From: Pseudomonas taiwanensis | GTDB taxonomy: Bacteria > Pseudomonadota > Gammaproteobacteria > Pseudomonadales > Pseudomonadaceae | Direction: 5' to 3' | DNA: 64,000 nucleotides | NCBI RefSeq assembly: GCF_013393345.1 | Contig: NZ_QJRF01000060.1 | Coordinates: 226,090 to 290,089, forward strand | Part shown: positions 54,621-64,000 of the stretch, in pieces | Position numbering within the stretch: the first letter of the stretch is position 1 | Layout: each line of letters opens with the position of its first letter | Notes under the pieces: model-generated | Database searches by the model: none | What the model saw: only the letters and a program-made list of their open reading frames with translations | What the model was told of the DNA's origin: nothing | Made by a program: the position numbers and the translations under genes

Positions 54621-54668
54621 GGCTTCAGGGGCGGGCTATGAACCGCCCCTGATTAAGGAGACCTCTAA

Positions 54669-55442
54669 ATGGCATTCGAATCTCTACTTGTTGAAGTCCA
54701 TGGCCGCGTTGGCCTGATTACATTAAACCGACCCAAAGCGCTCAATGCGTTAAACGTCAATCTGATAGACGAAATCAACCGGGCACTAGACGGCCTGGAT
54801 CGCGATCCCAACGTCGGTTGCATGGTGATTACCGGTTCTTCCAAGGCCTTCGCGGCCGGCGCCGACATCAAGGAAATGGTCGACATGGCCTATCCGCAAG
54901 TGTTCCTTGATGACTTCTTTTCTGCAGCAGATCGCATTGCAGCCCGACGCAAACCCCTGATCGCCGCTGTTGCTGGCTATGCGCTGGGTGGCGGCTGCGA
55001 GCTGGCGCTGATGTGCGACTTCATCTACGCCGCTGACAACGCTCGTTTTGCCCTGCCAGAGATCACCCTTGGTGTTTTACCCGGGATCGGCGGAACCCAA
55101 CGCTTGGCTCGTGCCATTGGCAAGGCCAAGGCCATGGAGATGTGCCTAAGTGGTCGACAAATGGATGCCCAGGAGGCAGAGCGCGCCGGCTTGGTTGCAC
55201 GCGTACTGCCGGTTGAGCTCCTCCTCGAGGAAACGCTGAAAAGCGCTGCAGCCATAGCAGAGAAATCTATGCCGGCAGCCATGCTGATCAAGGAGTCAGT
55301 TAATCGCGCCTTCGAAGGCAGCTTGGCGGAAGGTATCCGGTTCGAGCGTCGAGTATTCCACTCCACTTTTGCCAACGCAGATCAAAGGGAAGGCATGAGT
55401 GCCTTCGTTGAAAAGCGTACTCCCCACTTCATTCACCGCTGA
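54669..55442 (+). CDS. Enoyl-CoA hydratase
   Basis: 257-residue crotonase. [11 protein letters not shown] and [15 protein letters not shown] form the oxyanion hole, and the catalytic Glu region [15 protein letters not shown] is intact. In this operon it should hydrate methacrylyl-CoA to 3-hydroxyisobutyryl-CoA. AAGGAG lies before the ATG. Its codon use is less GC-biased than mmsA and mmsB. Confidence 0.93.
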   Translation: MAFESLLVEVHGRVGLITLNRPKALNALNVNLIDEINRALDGLDRDPNVGCMVITGSSKAFAAGADIKEMVDMAYPQVFLDDFFSAADRIAARRKPLIAAVAGYALGGGCELALMCDFIYAADNARFALPEITLGVLPGIGGTQRLARAIGKAKAMEMCLSGRQMDAQEAERAGLVARVLPVELLLEETLKSAAAIAEKSMPAAMLIKESVNRAFEGSLAEGIRFERRVFHSTFANADQREGMSAFVEKRTPHFIHR

Positions 55443-55474
55443 AATTTCTGGCCCTACCTCAAGAGGACGCCAAC

Positions 55475-56365
55475 ATGCATATCGGATTCCTTGGCCTCGG
55501 CAACATGGGCGGCCCCATGGCCCGCAACCTGCTCAAGGCCGGCCACACCCTCACCGTATTCGACCCCTCGCCGCTGGCGACCGCCGCACTCGTAGAGCTC
55601 GGCGCCCGCACCTCCAACAGCCCGGCGGAGCTGGCCCGCGATGGCGTCGCCGCGATCATCACCATGCTGCCCACCGCGGCCCACGTGAAGGATGTCTACC
55701 TGGGCGCCGAAGGCCTATTGGCCAACGTCCAGCCGGGCGTGCTGCTGATCGACAGCTCGACCATCGACCCGCTCAGCGCCCGCGAAGTGGCCAAAGCCGC
55801 CGCCTCCCAGGGCAATCCCATGCTCGACGCGCCGGTTTCCGGTGGCACAGGTGGCGCGGCGGCTGGCACCCTGACTTTCATGGTCGGCGGCACCGTCAGC
55901 GCCTTCGACGAGGCCCACCTGCTGCTCGCCGCCATGGGCAAGAACATCGTCTACTGTGGTGACACAGGCAACGGCCAGGTGGCCAAGATCGCCAACAACA
56001 TGCTGCTAGGCATCTCCATGGTCGGCGTCGCCGAAGCCATGGCGCTGGGCGTTGCCCTGGGCATGGACGCGAAAGTCCTGGCCGGCATCATCAACACCTC
56101 CAGCGGCCGCTGCTGGAGCTCGGAAATCAACAACCCGTTCCCCGGCGTGCTGGAAAACGCCCCGGCGTCCCGCGGCTACAGCGGCGGTTTCGGCACCGAT
56201 CTAATGCTTAAGGACCTAGGCCTGGCCACCGAAGCCGCGCGCCATGCGAAACAACCGGTGGTGCTCGGCGCCGCGGCCCAGCAGCTGTACCAGACCTTCA
56301 GCCTACAGGGTCACGGCGGCCTGGACTTCTCCGCAATCATCAGCCTGTTCCGTCGGGAAGCCTGA
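55475..56365 (+). CDS. mmsB: 3-hydroxyisobutyrate dehydrogenase
   Basis: 296 residues. GFLGLGNMGGPMARNL NAD motif, DAPVSGGTGGAAAGTL substrate loop and catalytic Lys in KIANNMLLG. Oxidises 3-hydroxyisobutyrate to methylmalonate semialdehyde, the substrate of MmsA. Two bases separate its stop from the next ATG. Assignment is supported by the whole operon. Confidence 0.95.
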   Translation: MHIGFLGLGNMGGPMARNLLKAGHTLTVFDPSPLATAALVELGARTSNSPAELARDGVAAIITMLPTAAHVKDVYLGAEGLLANVQPGVLLIDSSTIDPLSAREVAKAAASQGNPMLDAPVSGGTGGAAAGTLTFMVGGTVSAFDEAHLLLAAMGKNIVYCGDTGNGQVAKIANNMLLGISMVGVAEAMALGVALGMDAKVLAGIINTSSGRCWSSEINNPFPGVLENAPASRGYSGGFGTDLMLKDLGLATEAARHAKQPVVLGAAAQQLYQTFSLQGHGGLDFSAIISLFRREA

Positions 56366-56367
56366 GC

Positions 56368-57468
56368 ATGAGTGAGCACGAGGCACCGGTACTGGCCAGT
56401 GTGCGCAACCGCGTCGGTCACCTGACCCTCAACCGCCCGGCCGGGTTGAACACCCTGACCCTGCCCATGGTGCGCCTGCTACAGCGCCACCTGTGGGCCT
56501 GGGAACTCGACCCGGACATCGTCGCGGTGGTCATTCGCGGCGCTGGTGAGAAAGCGTTCTGCGCCGGCGGCGATATCCGCATGCTCTACGAGAGCCATGC
56601 CACCGGCGACAACCAGCACCAACTGTTCCTCGAAGAGGAATACGCGCTCGACGAATACCTGCACGGCTATTCCAAGCCTGTGATGGCCCTAATGGATGGA
56701 TTCGTGCTTGGCGGCGGTATGGGCCTGGCCCAGGCCGCGTCGCTGCGGGTTATCACCGAGCGCACCCGCATGGGCATGCCGGAAGTCGGCATCGGCTTCT
56801 TCCCGGATGTTGGCGGCAGCTACTTCCTGCCGCGCCTGCCCGGCGAACTGGGCGTCTACCTGGGCGTCATCGGCTGCCAGGTGCGCGCCGCCGATGCCCT
56901 CTACACCGGACTGGCCGACTATTGCCTGCCCAGCGAACGCATCGCTGAGCTGGATCAGGCGCTGGACACCCTCAACTGGAGCTTCGCGCCGCAGGAAAAC
57001 CTCCACCAGTTGCTGGCCGGCCTCGCCACCGAGCGCATCCCTGGATCGGAGCTGAAGGCCTATCGCCAAGTTATCGACGAAATTTTTTCACTTCCCAATC
57101 TCAAGGAGATCCGCACGGCGCTGCAGTCCGACACCCGGCCCGGTGTACAAGATTGGGCAGAGGAAACGCTCCGCCTGCTCAACAAGAATTCCCCACTCGC
57201 CATGGCTGTGACCCTCAAGCTGCTGCGCTGCGGTCGATGCCTTAGTCTGGCTGACTGTGTCGATCTTGAGCTGCATCTTGACCGCCAGTGGTTCGACAAG
57301 GGCGACCTGATAGAGGGCATTCGCGCCCTGATCATCGATAAGGACAAAAACCCACGCTGGAACCCACCGAACCTTGAGGAGTTACAGGATGAACGGGTGA
57401 AAGCCTTTTTTGCAGGCTTTCATACCCGTCGAACCTCTGCAATAGCTGCTAAGCGGCCAGAAACTTAA
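56368..57468 (+). CDS. 3-hydroxyisobutyryl-CoA hydrolase
   Basis: 366-residue crotonase-fold hydrolase (HIBCH type, longer than a hydratase). Motifs: FCAGGDIRMLYE, DGFVLGGGMGLAQAASLR, and the catalytic Glu/Asp region MPEVGIGFFPDVGGSYFLPR. Releases 3-hydroxyisobutyrate for MmsB. Sequence and context agree. Confidence 0.93.
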   Translation: MSEHEAPVLASVRNRVGHLTLNRPAGLNTLTLPMVRLLQRHLWAWELDPDIVAVVIRGAGEKAFCAGGDIRMLYESHATGDNQHQLFLEEEYALDEYLHGYSKPVMALMDGFVLGGGMGLAQAASLRVITERTRMGMPEVGIGFFPDVGGSYFLPRLPGELGVYLGVIGCQVRAADALYTGLADYCLPSERIAELDQALDTLNWSFAPQENLHQLLAGLATERIPGSELKAYRQVIDEIFSLPNLKEIRTALQSDTRPGVQDWAEETLRLLNKNSPLAMAVTLKLLRCGRCLSLADCVDLELHLDRQWFDKGDLIEGIRALIIDKDKNPRWNPPNLEELQDERVKAFFAGFHTRRTSAIAAKRPET

Positions 57469-57504
57469 TAGCGCCAGGCACGACCGATCCGCTGGAGACC
57501 TTTA

Positions 57505-58656
57505 ATGCACGATATCGAACTCACCGAAGAACAACACATGATCCGCGACATGGCGCGGGACTTCGCCCGCGCTGAAGTCGCGCCCCACGCACAGGCCTGG
57601 GAAAAGGCTGGCTGGATAGACGACGACCTGGTGCAGCAGATGGGCGAGCTGGGCCTGCTCGGCATGGTGGTGCCCGAGGAATGGGGCGGCAGCTATATCG
57701 ACTATGTGGCCTATGCCCTGGCGGTGGAAGAAATCTCCGCCGGCGACGGTGCGCTCGGCGCCCTGATGAGTATCCACAACTCCGTGGGCTGCGGGCCCAT
57801 CCTCAACTACGGAAGCCAGGCGCAGAAGGACTTGTGGCTGCCGCAGCTGGCGAGCGGCACCGCCATCGGTTGCTTCTGCCTCACCGAACCCCAGGCGGGT
57901 TCGGAAGCGCACAATCTGCGCACCCGCGCCGAGCTGGTGGACGGTCACTGGGTGCTGAACGGCGCCAAACAGTTTGTCAGCAATGGCAAGCGTGCCAAGC
58001 TCGCCATCGTCTTCGCCGTGACCGATCCGGAACTGGGCAAGAAGGGCCTCTCCGCATTCCTGGTCCCCACCGACACCCCCGGCTTCGTGGTGGACCGCAG
58101 CGAGCACAAAATGGGGATCAAGGCCTCCGATACCTGCGCCGTCACCCTGAGCGATTGTCGCATTCCGGAAGAGAACCTGCTGGGCCTGCGCGGCAAAGGC
58201 CTCGCCATTGCCCTGTCCAACCTCGAAGGCGGCCGCATCGGCATCGCCGCCCAGGCCCTAGGCATCGCCCGTGCGGCCTTCGAGGCGGCGCTCGGTTATG
58301 CACGGGAACGGGTGCAGTTCGGCAAGCCGATCATCGAGCACCAGAGCATCGGCAACTTGTTGGCAGACATGCACACCCGCCTCAACGCCGCGCGGCTGAT
58401 GATTCTCCACGCCGCCCGCCTGAAGAGCGCCGGCCTGCCCTGCCTCTCGGAAGCCTCGCAGGCCAAGCTGTTCGCCTCGGAAATCGCTGAGCAGGTGTGC
58501 TCCAGCGCGATCCAGATCCACGGCGGCTACGGCTACCTGGAGGACTACCCGGTGGAGAAGTACTACCGCGATGCGCGCATCACCCAGATCTACGAAGGCT
58601 CCAGTGAAGTGCAGCGGCTGCTGATCGCTCGGGAAATGGCTAATTACACTTTATAG
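57505..58656 (+). CDS. Acyl-CoA dehydrogenase (probable isobutyryl-CoA dehydrogenase)
   Basis: 383 residues, FAD-dependent. [11 protein letters not shown] and [13 protein letters not shown] are family signatures and the catalytic Glu lies in YEGSSEVQR. In this operon it should oxidise isobutyryl-CoA to methacrylyl-CoA. A 9-bp hairpin follows its stop. Confidence 0.93.
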   Translation: MHDIELTEEQHMIRDMARDFARAEVAPHAQAWEKAGWIDDDLVQQMGELGLLGMVVPEEWGGSYIDYVAYALAVEEISAGDGALGALMSIHNSVGCGPILNYGSQAQKDLWLPQLASGTAIGCFCLTEPQAGSEAHNLRTRAELVDGHWVLNGAKQFVSNGKRAKLAIVFAVTDPELGKKGLSAFLVPTDTPGFVVDRSEHKMGIKASDTCAVTLSDCRIPEENLLGLRGKGLAIALSNLEGGRIGIAAQALGIARAAFEAALGYARERVQFGKPIIEHQSIGNLLADMHTRLNAARLMILHAARLKSAGLPCLSEASQAKLFASEIAEQVCSSAIQIHGGYGYLEDYPVEKYYRDARITQIYEGSSEVQRLLIAREMANYTL

Positions 58657-58661
58657 AACCT

Positions 58662-58690
58662 CTTGTGGGCGCCTCAGCGGTGCCCACAAG
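58662..58690 (+). terminator. Hairpin after the mms operon
   Basis: CTTGTGGGC/GCCCACAAG, 9-bp stem, 11-base loop, no T-run. Ends the valine/isobutyrate operon just before a TetR gene. Confidence 0.6.
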
Positions 58691-58708
58691 CGCCCCAACT
58701 ATGCACCC

Positions 58709-59482
58709 ATGATCATCACAAACATCCAAGAATCGCTAGAAGCAGTACCTCTGGCGGCGAATAACACTGTTAGCTGTAGCCACATCGATGAAGATCTGAT
58801 GTCCATGTCCATTACTTTGTTTGACGAGCTGCAGCCATCCACTCTCAGCCAACCTATAAGTACTACTGGCTCCCCAAAACGCTATCAACAAACACGCGAG
58901 AAAGCTCTGGAGCTGTTCGCTAAGCGTGGCTATAGCCGAGTTAGCATGCGTGATTTGGCAGAGTTCATGGGCATTCGTGCCGGCTCTCTCTACAACCACA
59001 TCGAAAGCAAAGAAGCCTTGCTGTTCGAGCTAATCGAGGAACTATATGAGCAGTTGCTAGATGGCGCGCTGGAATTAACCCACCGGGACGTCTCCCCCAC
59101 AGCACGACTGCTTCTCCTCACTGAAACCCATCTCCAACTACACAACGGTATGGGCGCACACTTCCGTCTGGCGGAGTACGACGTACACTACCTCAATAAC
59201 GATCACCAGGAACGGATCCTAAAGTTGCGTCAACTCTATGAGGCGGTGCTAATAAAAACCGTTGAGCAACTAACTGGAGAGCCAGCATGCATGCTCCGAC
59301 GCGCCGGCCTAGCTAGCATCGTTTCACAGCTTAACCAGTTACCGGCTTGGTTCGGAGAGGCACCAACTGGCAATACGGCAAAGTTTGAGATGCTGCGCGA
59401 AATGATTATTGGATCCATACGAGGCGTGCTCCAGGCCACCCAGCGTGTAGCTAACTCGGTAGCTCAAACCGGTGGCAGATAG
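58709..59482 (+). CDS. TetR-family regulator
   Basis: 257 residues from this ATG; only about 45 residues later does the HTH begin (REKALELFAKRGYSRVSMRD LAEFMGIRAGSLYNHIESKE), so an internal ATG at 58799 is an alternative start. The N-terminal extension has no known function. It follows the mms operon and may regulate it or the leftward LLM genes. Its last 19 bases overlap the end of the convergent LysR gene. Confidence 0.88.
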   Translation: MIITNIQESLEAVPLAANNTVSCSHIDEDLMSMSITLFDELQPSTLSQPISTTGSPKRYQQTREKALELFAKRGYSRVSMRDLAEFMGIRAGSLYNHIESKEALLFELIEELYEQLLDGALELTHRDVSPTARLLLLTETHLQLHNGMGAHFRLAEYDVHYLNNDHQERILKLRQLYEAVLIKTVEQLTGEPACMLRRAGLASIVSQLNQLPAWFGEAPTGNTAKFEMLREMIIGSIRGVLQATQRVANSVAQTGGR

Positions 59483-60414
59483 CTCATCGATGTTGACTCG
59501 CCCATCAGTAGCGGCTGGTTAAGTTCGACGCAGCCCCGCAGGTATTCGGCTACCTGAGTAATACGACGGAGTTTACGTAGATCCTCGCTATAATAGATCC
59601 AGAACTGCCGCACTACCTCGATCTCACCCGGAAGAACTTCGCACAGACGCTGGTTCTGTCCTGCTAGAAAGCAGGGAAGAATTGCAAGCGCTCTTCCCTC
59701 CAGCGCTGCATGGTAATGAGCAATCACACTAGTACTACGCAGTTGGCGTACCGCTCCGGGTACAAGGTCATTTAAGTAGAGAAGCTTGGGGCTGAAGGCT
59801 AAGTCTTCAACGTAGGAGATGAACGTGTGCCCGGCCAAGCTTTCGAGGCTGAGAATCGGCGCATGATTGGCCAAGTACTCAGGAGTGGCATACAAGCGAA
59901 GACGGTAGTCGCAAAGCTTAGAACAGACATACGGCCCCCGTTGCGGGCGCTCCAGCGTAATAGCGATATCAGCCTCGCGCCTAGACAAGCTCACAAAGTG
60001 TGGCACCGGGAGGATATCCAATGAGATGTGTGGATGGCGGTCTTGGAATCGACTCATATGTTGAGTGATGAAACTGGAGCCGAATCCCTCAGTGCAACCG
60101 ATACGCACATGCCCAGACAGTTCCAAGCCAGCGCCTGAAACTTGCTCGCAGGCTGCCTGTAGGGTGCTTTCAAGAGTCTCGGCGTAGCTCAGCATGCGCT
60201 GCCCTTCTAGCGTGAGCACAAAACCCGCAGCCCTAGATTTCTCGAATAGCAGTGCACCCAGGTTCTGCTCCAGAACACGGACTCGACGCGAGACTGTGGT
60301 GTAGTCAACGCCCAGCCTTCGAGAAGCAGCACTGGCGGTACCGGTGCGCGCCACTTCTAAGAAAAAGCGCAGGTCATCCCAATTTAGACGCTCGAGGCTG
60401 GCGCGATTTGGCAT
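59464..60414 (-). CDS. LysR-family regulator
   Basis: 316 residues with N-terminal winged HTH (LRFFLEVARTGTASAASRRL GVDYTTVSRRVRVLEQ) and a two-lobe effector domain. The pattern VDYTTVSRRV is that of a LysR subgroup often found next to aldehyde/acyl-CoA dehydrogenases. Convergent with the TetR gene and upstream, on the same strand, of nothing else until the SDR gene. Target unknown. Confidence 0.9.
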   Translation of the reverse strand: MPNRASLERLNWDDLRFFLEVARTGTASAASRRLGVDYTTVSRRVRVLEQNLGALLFEKSRAAGFVLTLEGQRMLSYAETLESTLQAACEQVSGAGLELSGHVRIGCTEGFGSSFITQHMSRFQDRHPHISLDILPVPHFVSLSRREADIAITLERPQRGPYVCSKLCDYRLRLYATPEYLANHAPILSLESLAGHTFISYVEDLAFSPKLLYLNDLVPGAVRQLRSTSVIAHYHAALEGRALAILPCFLAGQNQRLCEVLPGEIEVVRQFWIYYSEDLRKLRRITQVAEYLRGCVELNQPLLMGESTSMSYLPPV

Positions 60415-60714
60415 ATTTTCCTCCAGTTCGCACGATCAGGGCTTAGCTAGCACGACCCAGAGCAGTCGCGCCTCTTTTATCAACGCAAATGTTGACTCGC
60501 GAGAACCTTTACACCCTCTCGACAAAAAATCAAGTCCGACCGAACGCCGCCAGCCGCAGCGGGAACCTACACGCGCGTTCAAACAGATTGAGATGTCCTG
60601 AGGGCATTGAACAGCATCGCTAGCTGCGCCGTATTCTTGGCAGGGCCAGGGACTCGTCCCCCTCACACATTTTAGGGCTGGACCATCCGAACGCTTGACC
60701 GTCCCGTATAAGGT
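60415..60714. other. 300-base intergenic region
   Basis: Promoter region of the LysR gene and the end of the SDR transcript. No gene, and no terminator I can support. Confidence 0.4.
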
Positions 60715-61509
60715 TCACGGGGCCACTATCAGACCACCGTCAAGGGGAATAACCGTCCCAGTAAGATAGGCGCTTGCACGGGAGATTAAATAGATGGCAG
60801 TGCCGCCAATATCAGTTGCACTGCCAAACCGATGAGCAGGTATACCATCCAACACTGCGCGCTCAACTTCAGCATCAGCGATGACCCCGGCGGTCAGGTC
60901 GCTTGGGAAAAAACCCGGGGCAATGGCGTTAACGTTGATGTTCCGCGAACGTAGATCTGATGCCAGCGTGCGGCTAAGCTGATGAATGGCAGCCTTGCTG
61001 CAACCATAGGCATAGGCGCCCCCGAAACTTTTTCCGAGAATGCCACCCACTGAACCGATGTTGATTATACGTGCCGGATCGTCAGCTGTGCCGGCCTTCT
61101 CCAGCAGGGGACACAGTGCCTGGATCAGGAGAAACGGCGATTGCAGGTTGAGGCTCATCACCGCAGACCAGTCTTTCTCTGTGACAGAACCCAGTGGCGG
61201 CGCATGAAATACACCGGCGTTGTTAATCAGCGCGTCCAGTTTGGAGCAGCGGGCCTGCACGGCGCGAAACAGATCAGCCAGATGATCATCGCGCACAAGG
61301 TCACACTCAATGAATTCGAACCCCCCGTACTCTGCCAGTTCATTGTTCAGACTGTCTGCCGCAGCATGATCGCGCCCAGCGACCATCACCCGGCAGCCTG
61401 CCGCTACCAGGCAGCGGGTAATCATTGCACCGATGCCCTTGGCCCCACCTGTAACCAACACTGTTTTGCCGGCGACGGAAAACAATCCAGAAATGCCATT
61501 CCAAGACAT
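60715..61509 (-). CDS. Short-chain dehydrogenase/reductase
   Basis: 264-residue classical SDR: NAD motif TGGAKGIGA, NNAGV, catalytic Ser in NIGSVGG and YxxxK in YAYGCSK, plus PGFFPSD. RBS AAGGAGCTC is good. It is the last gene of a leftward group with two LLM monooxygenases and could oxidise or reduce the product of those enzymes. Substrate unknown. Confidence 0.92.
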   Translation of the reverse strand: MSWNGISGLFSVAGKTVLVTGGAKGIGAMITRCLVAAGCRVMVAGRDHAAADSLNNELAEYGGFEFIECDLVRDDHLADLFRAVQARCSKLDALINNAGVFHAPPLGSVTEKDWSAVMSLNLQSPFLLIQALCPLLEKAGTADDPARIINIGSVGGILGKSFGGAYAYGCSKAAIHQLSRTLASDLRSRNINVNAIAPGFFPSDLTAGVIADAEVERAVLDGIPAHRFGSATDIGGTAIYLISRASAYLTGTVIPLDGGLIVAP

Positions 61510-61681
61510 AAATCTGAGCTCCTTGTCAGTTTAGTGCTACAAGATGTGAAATGGCTGCCAAACAGCAGCCATTTGCGGTCGGATCAATACAGCAAAACAA
61601 CGCAATTTGATCCTTAGTGCGACCTGCTTTGATTAGAACTGGCAAAGCTAGGCGGAGAAGACCACCACCTAGCCTTTCGTT

Positions 61682-62773
61682 CTACGATGTTTTGACGCGG
61701 GGAATCACTTCTTGCGCCAGTCGCTGCAGCGACTCGAAATAGGGTTCCGGGTTGTCGATATTGTCATGCGAGTTGACGATGACCTGACCGCAGCCACCAG
61801 TGCGCTCGATCATTGCCTCGATCTTTCGCGTCACGGTTTCCGGCGAACCACAGAGCCAGACATGGTCGGCAAGGAAGTCCATATCTATCTGACTGGGATC
61901 AATATCCACACCAGCATCCGCGATGATGCCCGGGAACAGATTGAACTTCTTGTAGATCGGGAACAGATAGTGCTCCCAAGTCTTGGCCATGCCACTGGCC
62001 TTGGCGCGCCGGCGGGCCTCAGCATCGGAGTCGGCAATGAAGATCTCCCGCGTCACACGGAAGCGCGACGTTTCCGGAGTAAAGCCCTTGGACTGCATAG
62101 CTGTGGCCCAAGTGTCGTAATGAGAACGCATAACCTCATGACCACCGAAGAAGGAGATCGGGCTGTAGTTGCGCTCACCAGCCCACTTCAGCGACGAGGA
62201 GTTTTTGGTCAGACCGGTAACGGCAATTTCCAGTGCCTCGCGGCCACCCCAGGGGCTGTTGTCCGCGATCTCCACATCGTATTCGGGCATGGTATCCGGC
62301 CCAGGGAAGCCGGCCTGGAAGAACTTGCCCTTCTCCATGAAAGGTTTGCGCGCCCAGACCTTCTCCATAAGATCCAGCGCCTCAAACATCTGCTCTTGCA
62401 GCGGACCAATGCCTTCGAAACCGTGCAGGATGGCATCGGTGTGATGCCCACCGGGCGCCACACCAAGGAAATAGCGACCCTCAAGAATCTGTGACAGCCA
62501 ACCAACCTGAATCGCCAGACTGGCCGGGTTGTGATAGGGCAGCAGGTGCGCCATCGGCGCAAAACGGATGTTTTTGGTGATCGGCGCTGCGGCACCGATG
62601 ATGATCTCCGGACAGGGAATGTTTTCCCAAGCCAGAGTCGCATGCTCACCGATCATGAAATCGGCAAAACCCGCCTCATCACAGACTTGTGCCAGCTTGA
62701 GAGACCAATCAAACATCTCCCGCGCAGTGCGGTGAGGAAGATTATAGGGAGTATGGAAAAATCCGCATTGCAT
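61682..62773 (-). CDS. LLM-class flavin-dependent monooxygenase
   Basis: 363 residues. The start two codons inside the longest frame is preferred since AAGAGG is then eight bases away. Blocks WENIPCPEIIIGAA, NIRFAPMAHLLPYHNPASLA and QILEGRYFLGVAPGG show close relation to the protein at 46790. Likely oxygenates an organic substrate with FMNH2 from another protein. Confidence 0.9.
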   Translation of the reverse strand: MQCGFFHTPYNLPHRTAREMFDWSLKLAQVCDEAGFADFMIGEHATLAWENIPCPEIIIGAAAPITKNIRFAPMAHLLPYHNPASLAIQVGWLSQILEGRYFLGVAPGGHHTDAILHGFEGIGPLQEQMFEALDLMEKVWARKPFMEKGKFFQAGFPGPDTMPEYDVEIADNSPWGGREALEIAVTGLTKNSSSLKWAGERNYSPISFFGGHEVMRSHYDTWATAMQSKGFTPETSRFRVTREIFIADSDAEARRRAKASGMAKTWEHYLFPIYKKFNLFPGIIADAGVDIDPSQIDMDFLADHVWLCGSPETVTRKIEAMIERTGGCGQVIVNSHDNIDNPEPYFESLQRLAQEVIPRVKTS

Positions 62774-62841
62774 AGTCATTACCTCTTGTTATTGTTTAGC
62801 CTGTCAGACTGGCTTGCCAGGCAAACCAGCCATGCAATCAC

Positions 62842-63996
62842 TTAAACCAACGTGCCTTCGGCATCCTTGGTCGCGAAGCGAGGAGCCACCAGGCTGGCAA
62901 ACTTTTCCAGTTCCTCGTTGTTCTGCTCCGGGTCCAGGTGACCCTGACCGAACATCAGGAACAGCTCGTTGAAGCCCAGGCGGTCGTGGGCGCGGCCGAT
63001 CTGATCGGCGATCTCGTCAGCCGAGCCGATCAGCACGTTCGGCATTTTCTGGCCGAACGGAATGAACCACTTGTCCCAGAACCACTTATGCTCGGCCATC
63101 AACTGCTTGGCCTTGTCCTTGTCATCGGTCAGCATCAGGAAACCGCCCCAGGCAGCAACATCCTCACGGGCAACCTCCCGCTCGTGCTGGCGTGCGGTAT
63201 CGGCATAGCGGGTCCACAGGGCATCGCAAAAGTCCAGGTCGGAAGCCAGCACGATTGGCTTGCCGCCTTCCCGGGCCCACATGTCGACGGTGCGCATGCT
63301 GCCGGCAAAGCCGCCGTAAATTTTCGGGTGGGGACTCTGGTAGCACTTCGGCGCAATGCCGATCTGGCGCACGATGCCATCTGCATCCATGCCCTTGCCC
63401 ATGCTGGCATAGGCCGGGTGACCGGCAGAGCCGCCATTTGGCGGGAACTCCCAGTGTTTGCCCTTGTGGCTAAACACGTCATTGGCCCAGGCCTTCTTGA
63501 TGACCTGCAGCGACTCCTCGAAGACTTCGCGGTTCAGCGCATCTTGCTCGTCGCGGGCCTTGGCGTTGTCCGGCGTAGTGGCGCTGACACCCGGACGCGC
63601 AGCATAGGAGTCGACCCAGCGCGCATGGTAGCCACGGGTGAAACCAACCATCAGGCGCCCTTGGAGCATGTGGTCAAGGGTGGCGATTTCTTCGGCGATA
63701 CGCACCGGGTTATGGGTCGGCAGGGTGTACCCCATGATGCCGGCCTTCATCCGCTTGGAATGCAGGCCCACATAGAGACTGAACATGCCGGGATGGTTGT
63801 TGATCTCAAAACCTTCGATCTGCAGGTGGTGCTCAGGCTGGCAATAGCCTGCATAACCAAGCTCATCCGCCAGACGAACGTAATCACGCACTTCGGATAG
63901 AAAGCGCTGATACAACTCAGGACGCTGCCCAGCCATACCCGCTTCCAGCTCATAACGACGACCGATTACACCTGTTTGCATCAAATGAAACTTCAT
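62842..63996 (-). CDS. LLM-class flavin-dependent monooxygenase (second type)
   Basis: 384 residues, complete, with its ATG four bases from the window edge, so the RBS is not visible. TIM-barrel LLM with LADELGYAGYCQPEHHLQIE, GYTLPTHNPVRIAEEIATLD and GRLMVGFTRGYHARWVDSYA, a subtype with inserted segments relative to the other two LLM proteins. Same strand as the LLM and SDR genes to its left; probably one operon. Confidence 0.9.
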   Translation of the reverse strand: MKFHLMQTGVIGRRYELEAGMAGQRPELYQRFLSEVRDYVRLADELGYAGYCQPEHHLQIEGFEINNHPGMFSLYVGLHSKRMKAGIMGYTLPTHNPVRIAEEIATLDHMLQGRLMVGFTRGYHARWVDSYAARPGVSATTPDNAKARDEQDALNREVFEESLQVIKKAWANDVFSHKGKHWEFPPNGGSAGHPAYASMGKGMDADGIVRQIGIAPKCYQSPHPKIYGGFAGSMRTVDMWAREGGKPIVLASDLDFCDALWTRYADTARQHEREVAREDVAAWGGFLMLTDDKDKAKQLMAEHKWFWDKWFIPFGQKMPNVLIGSADEIADQIGRAHDRLGFNELFLMFGQGHLDPEQNNEELEKFASLVAPRFATKDAEGTLV

Positions 63997-64000
63997 TGCG

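Noticed and set aside
57681..58490. 269-codon rightward frame inside the acyl-CoA dehydrogenase
   Set aside because: Out-of-register frame of a high-GC gene, Arg/Pro-rich and without motifs.
62938..63900. 320-codon rightward frame opposite the LLM gene
   Set aside because: Antisense shadow; the LLM frame is complete with family motifs.

Overview
The window looks like Pseudomonas or a close relative. The evidence is a glutathione-independent formaldehyde dehydrogenase of the P. putida type, an MvaT/MvaU-type xenogeneic silencer, the mmsA/mmsB valine genes, and high-GC codon use in the catabolic and housekeeping-like genes. It falls into three parts: a catabolic block, a long mobile/defence block, and a second catabolic block.

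Bases 1-11050 are a catabolic region read rightward. It holds the end of a VanA-like Rieske oxygenase, two ferredoxin-domain reductases, an alpha/beta hydrolase, maleylacetate reductase, a LinE/PcpA/MhqO-like hydroquinone ring-cleaving dioxygenase, an MhqD-like carboxylesterase, a 3-hydroxyacid dehydrogenase and a carboxymuconolactone-decarboxylase-like protein. Glutathione-dependent and glutathione-independent formaldehyde dehydrogenases follow, with a small VOC protein between them. Together this reads as O-demethylation of a methoxylated aromatic, removal of the released formaldehyde, and funnelling of a hydroquinone ring through maleylacetate. A shared palindrome (CTATC-N4-GATAG) precedes three transcription units and may be the operator of the pathway regulator.

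Bases 11050-44000 are accessory DNA. In order: two related tiny ORFs; an MvaT-like silencer; a membrane protein paired with a metallo-beta-lactamase (MBL) protein; a CapW/BrxR-like WYL regulator divergent from an operon encoding a second MBL protein, an E2-E1-JAB triple-domain protein and a small membrane protein; a complete type I Wadjet system (JetABCD); an SF1 helicase with a duplicated 3' end; a small transcription unit; a 740-residue papain-like (C39-like) protein; a small Cys-rich protein; an inositol-phosphatase-family protein beside an MbcA/ParS/Xre-type antitoxin; the TnpS/TnpT resolution module of Tn4651-type transposons; an unknown gene; and a Tn7-like TnsA-TnsB-TnsC-TniQ transposition operon of clearly lower GC. 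A structured RNA candidate with a strong terminator and an HNH nuclease gene follow.

Bases 44000-53000 are mixed: a GAF-GGDEF-EAL protein, a luciferase-like (LLM) flavin monooxygenase divergent from a TetR gene with an operator overlapping the promoter, a dienelactone-hydrolase-family gene, a soluble PAS-PAS chemotaxis-type protein, and about 1.2 kb with little recognisable content.

Bases 53100-64000 carry a complete isobutyryl-CoA to propionyl-CoA route (mmsA, enoyl-CoA hydratase, mmsB, 3-hydroxyisobutyryl-CoA hydrolase, acyl-CoA dehydrogenase). TetR and LysR regulators follow, then a leftward SDR dehydrogenase and two LLM flavin monooxygenases. The most interesting part is the E2-E1-JAB/MBL/CapW-like defence candidate at 14.9-19.9 kb and its neighbours. 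I see no CRISPR array, tRNA or rRNA gene.
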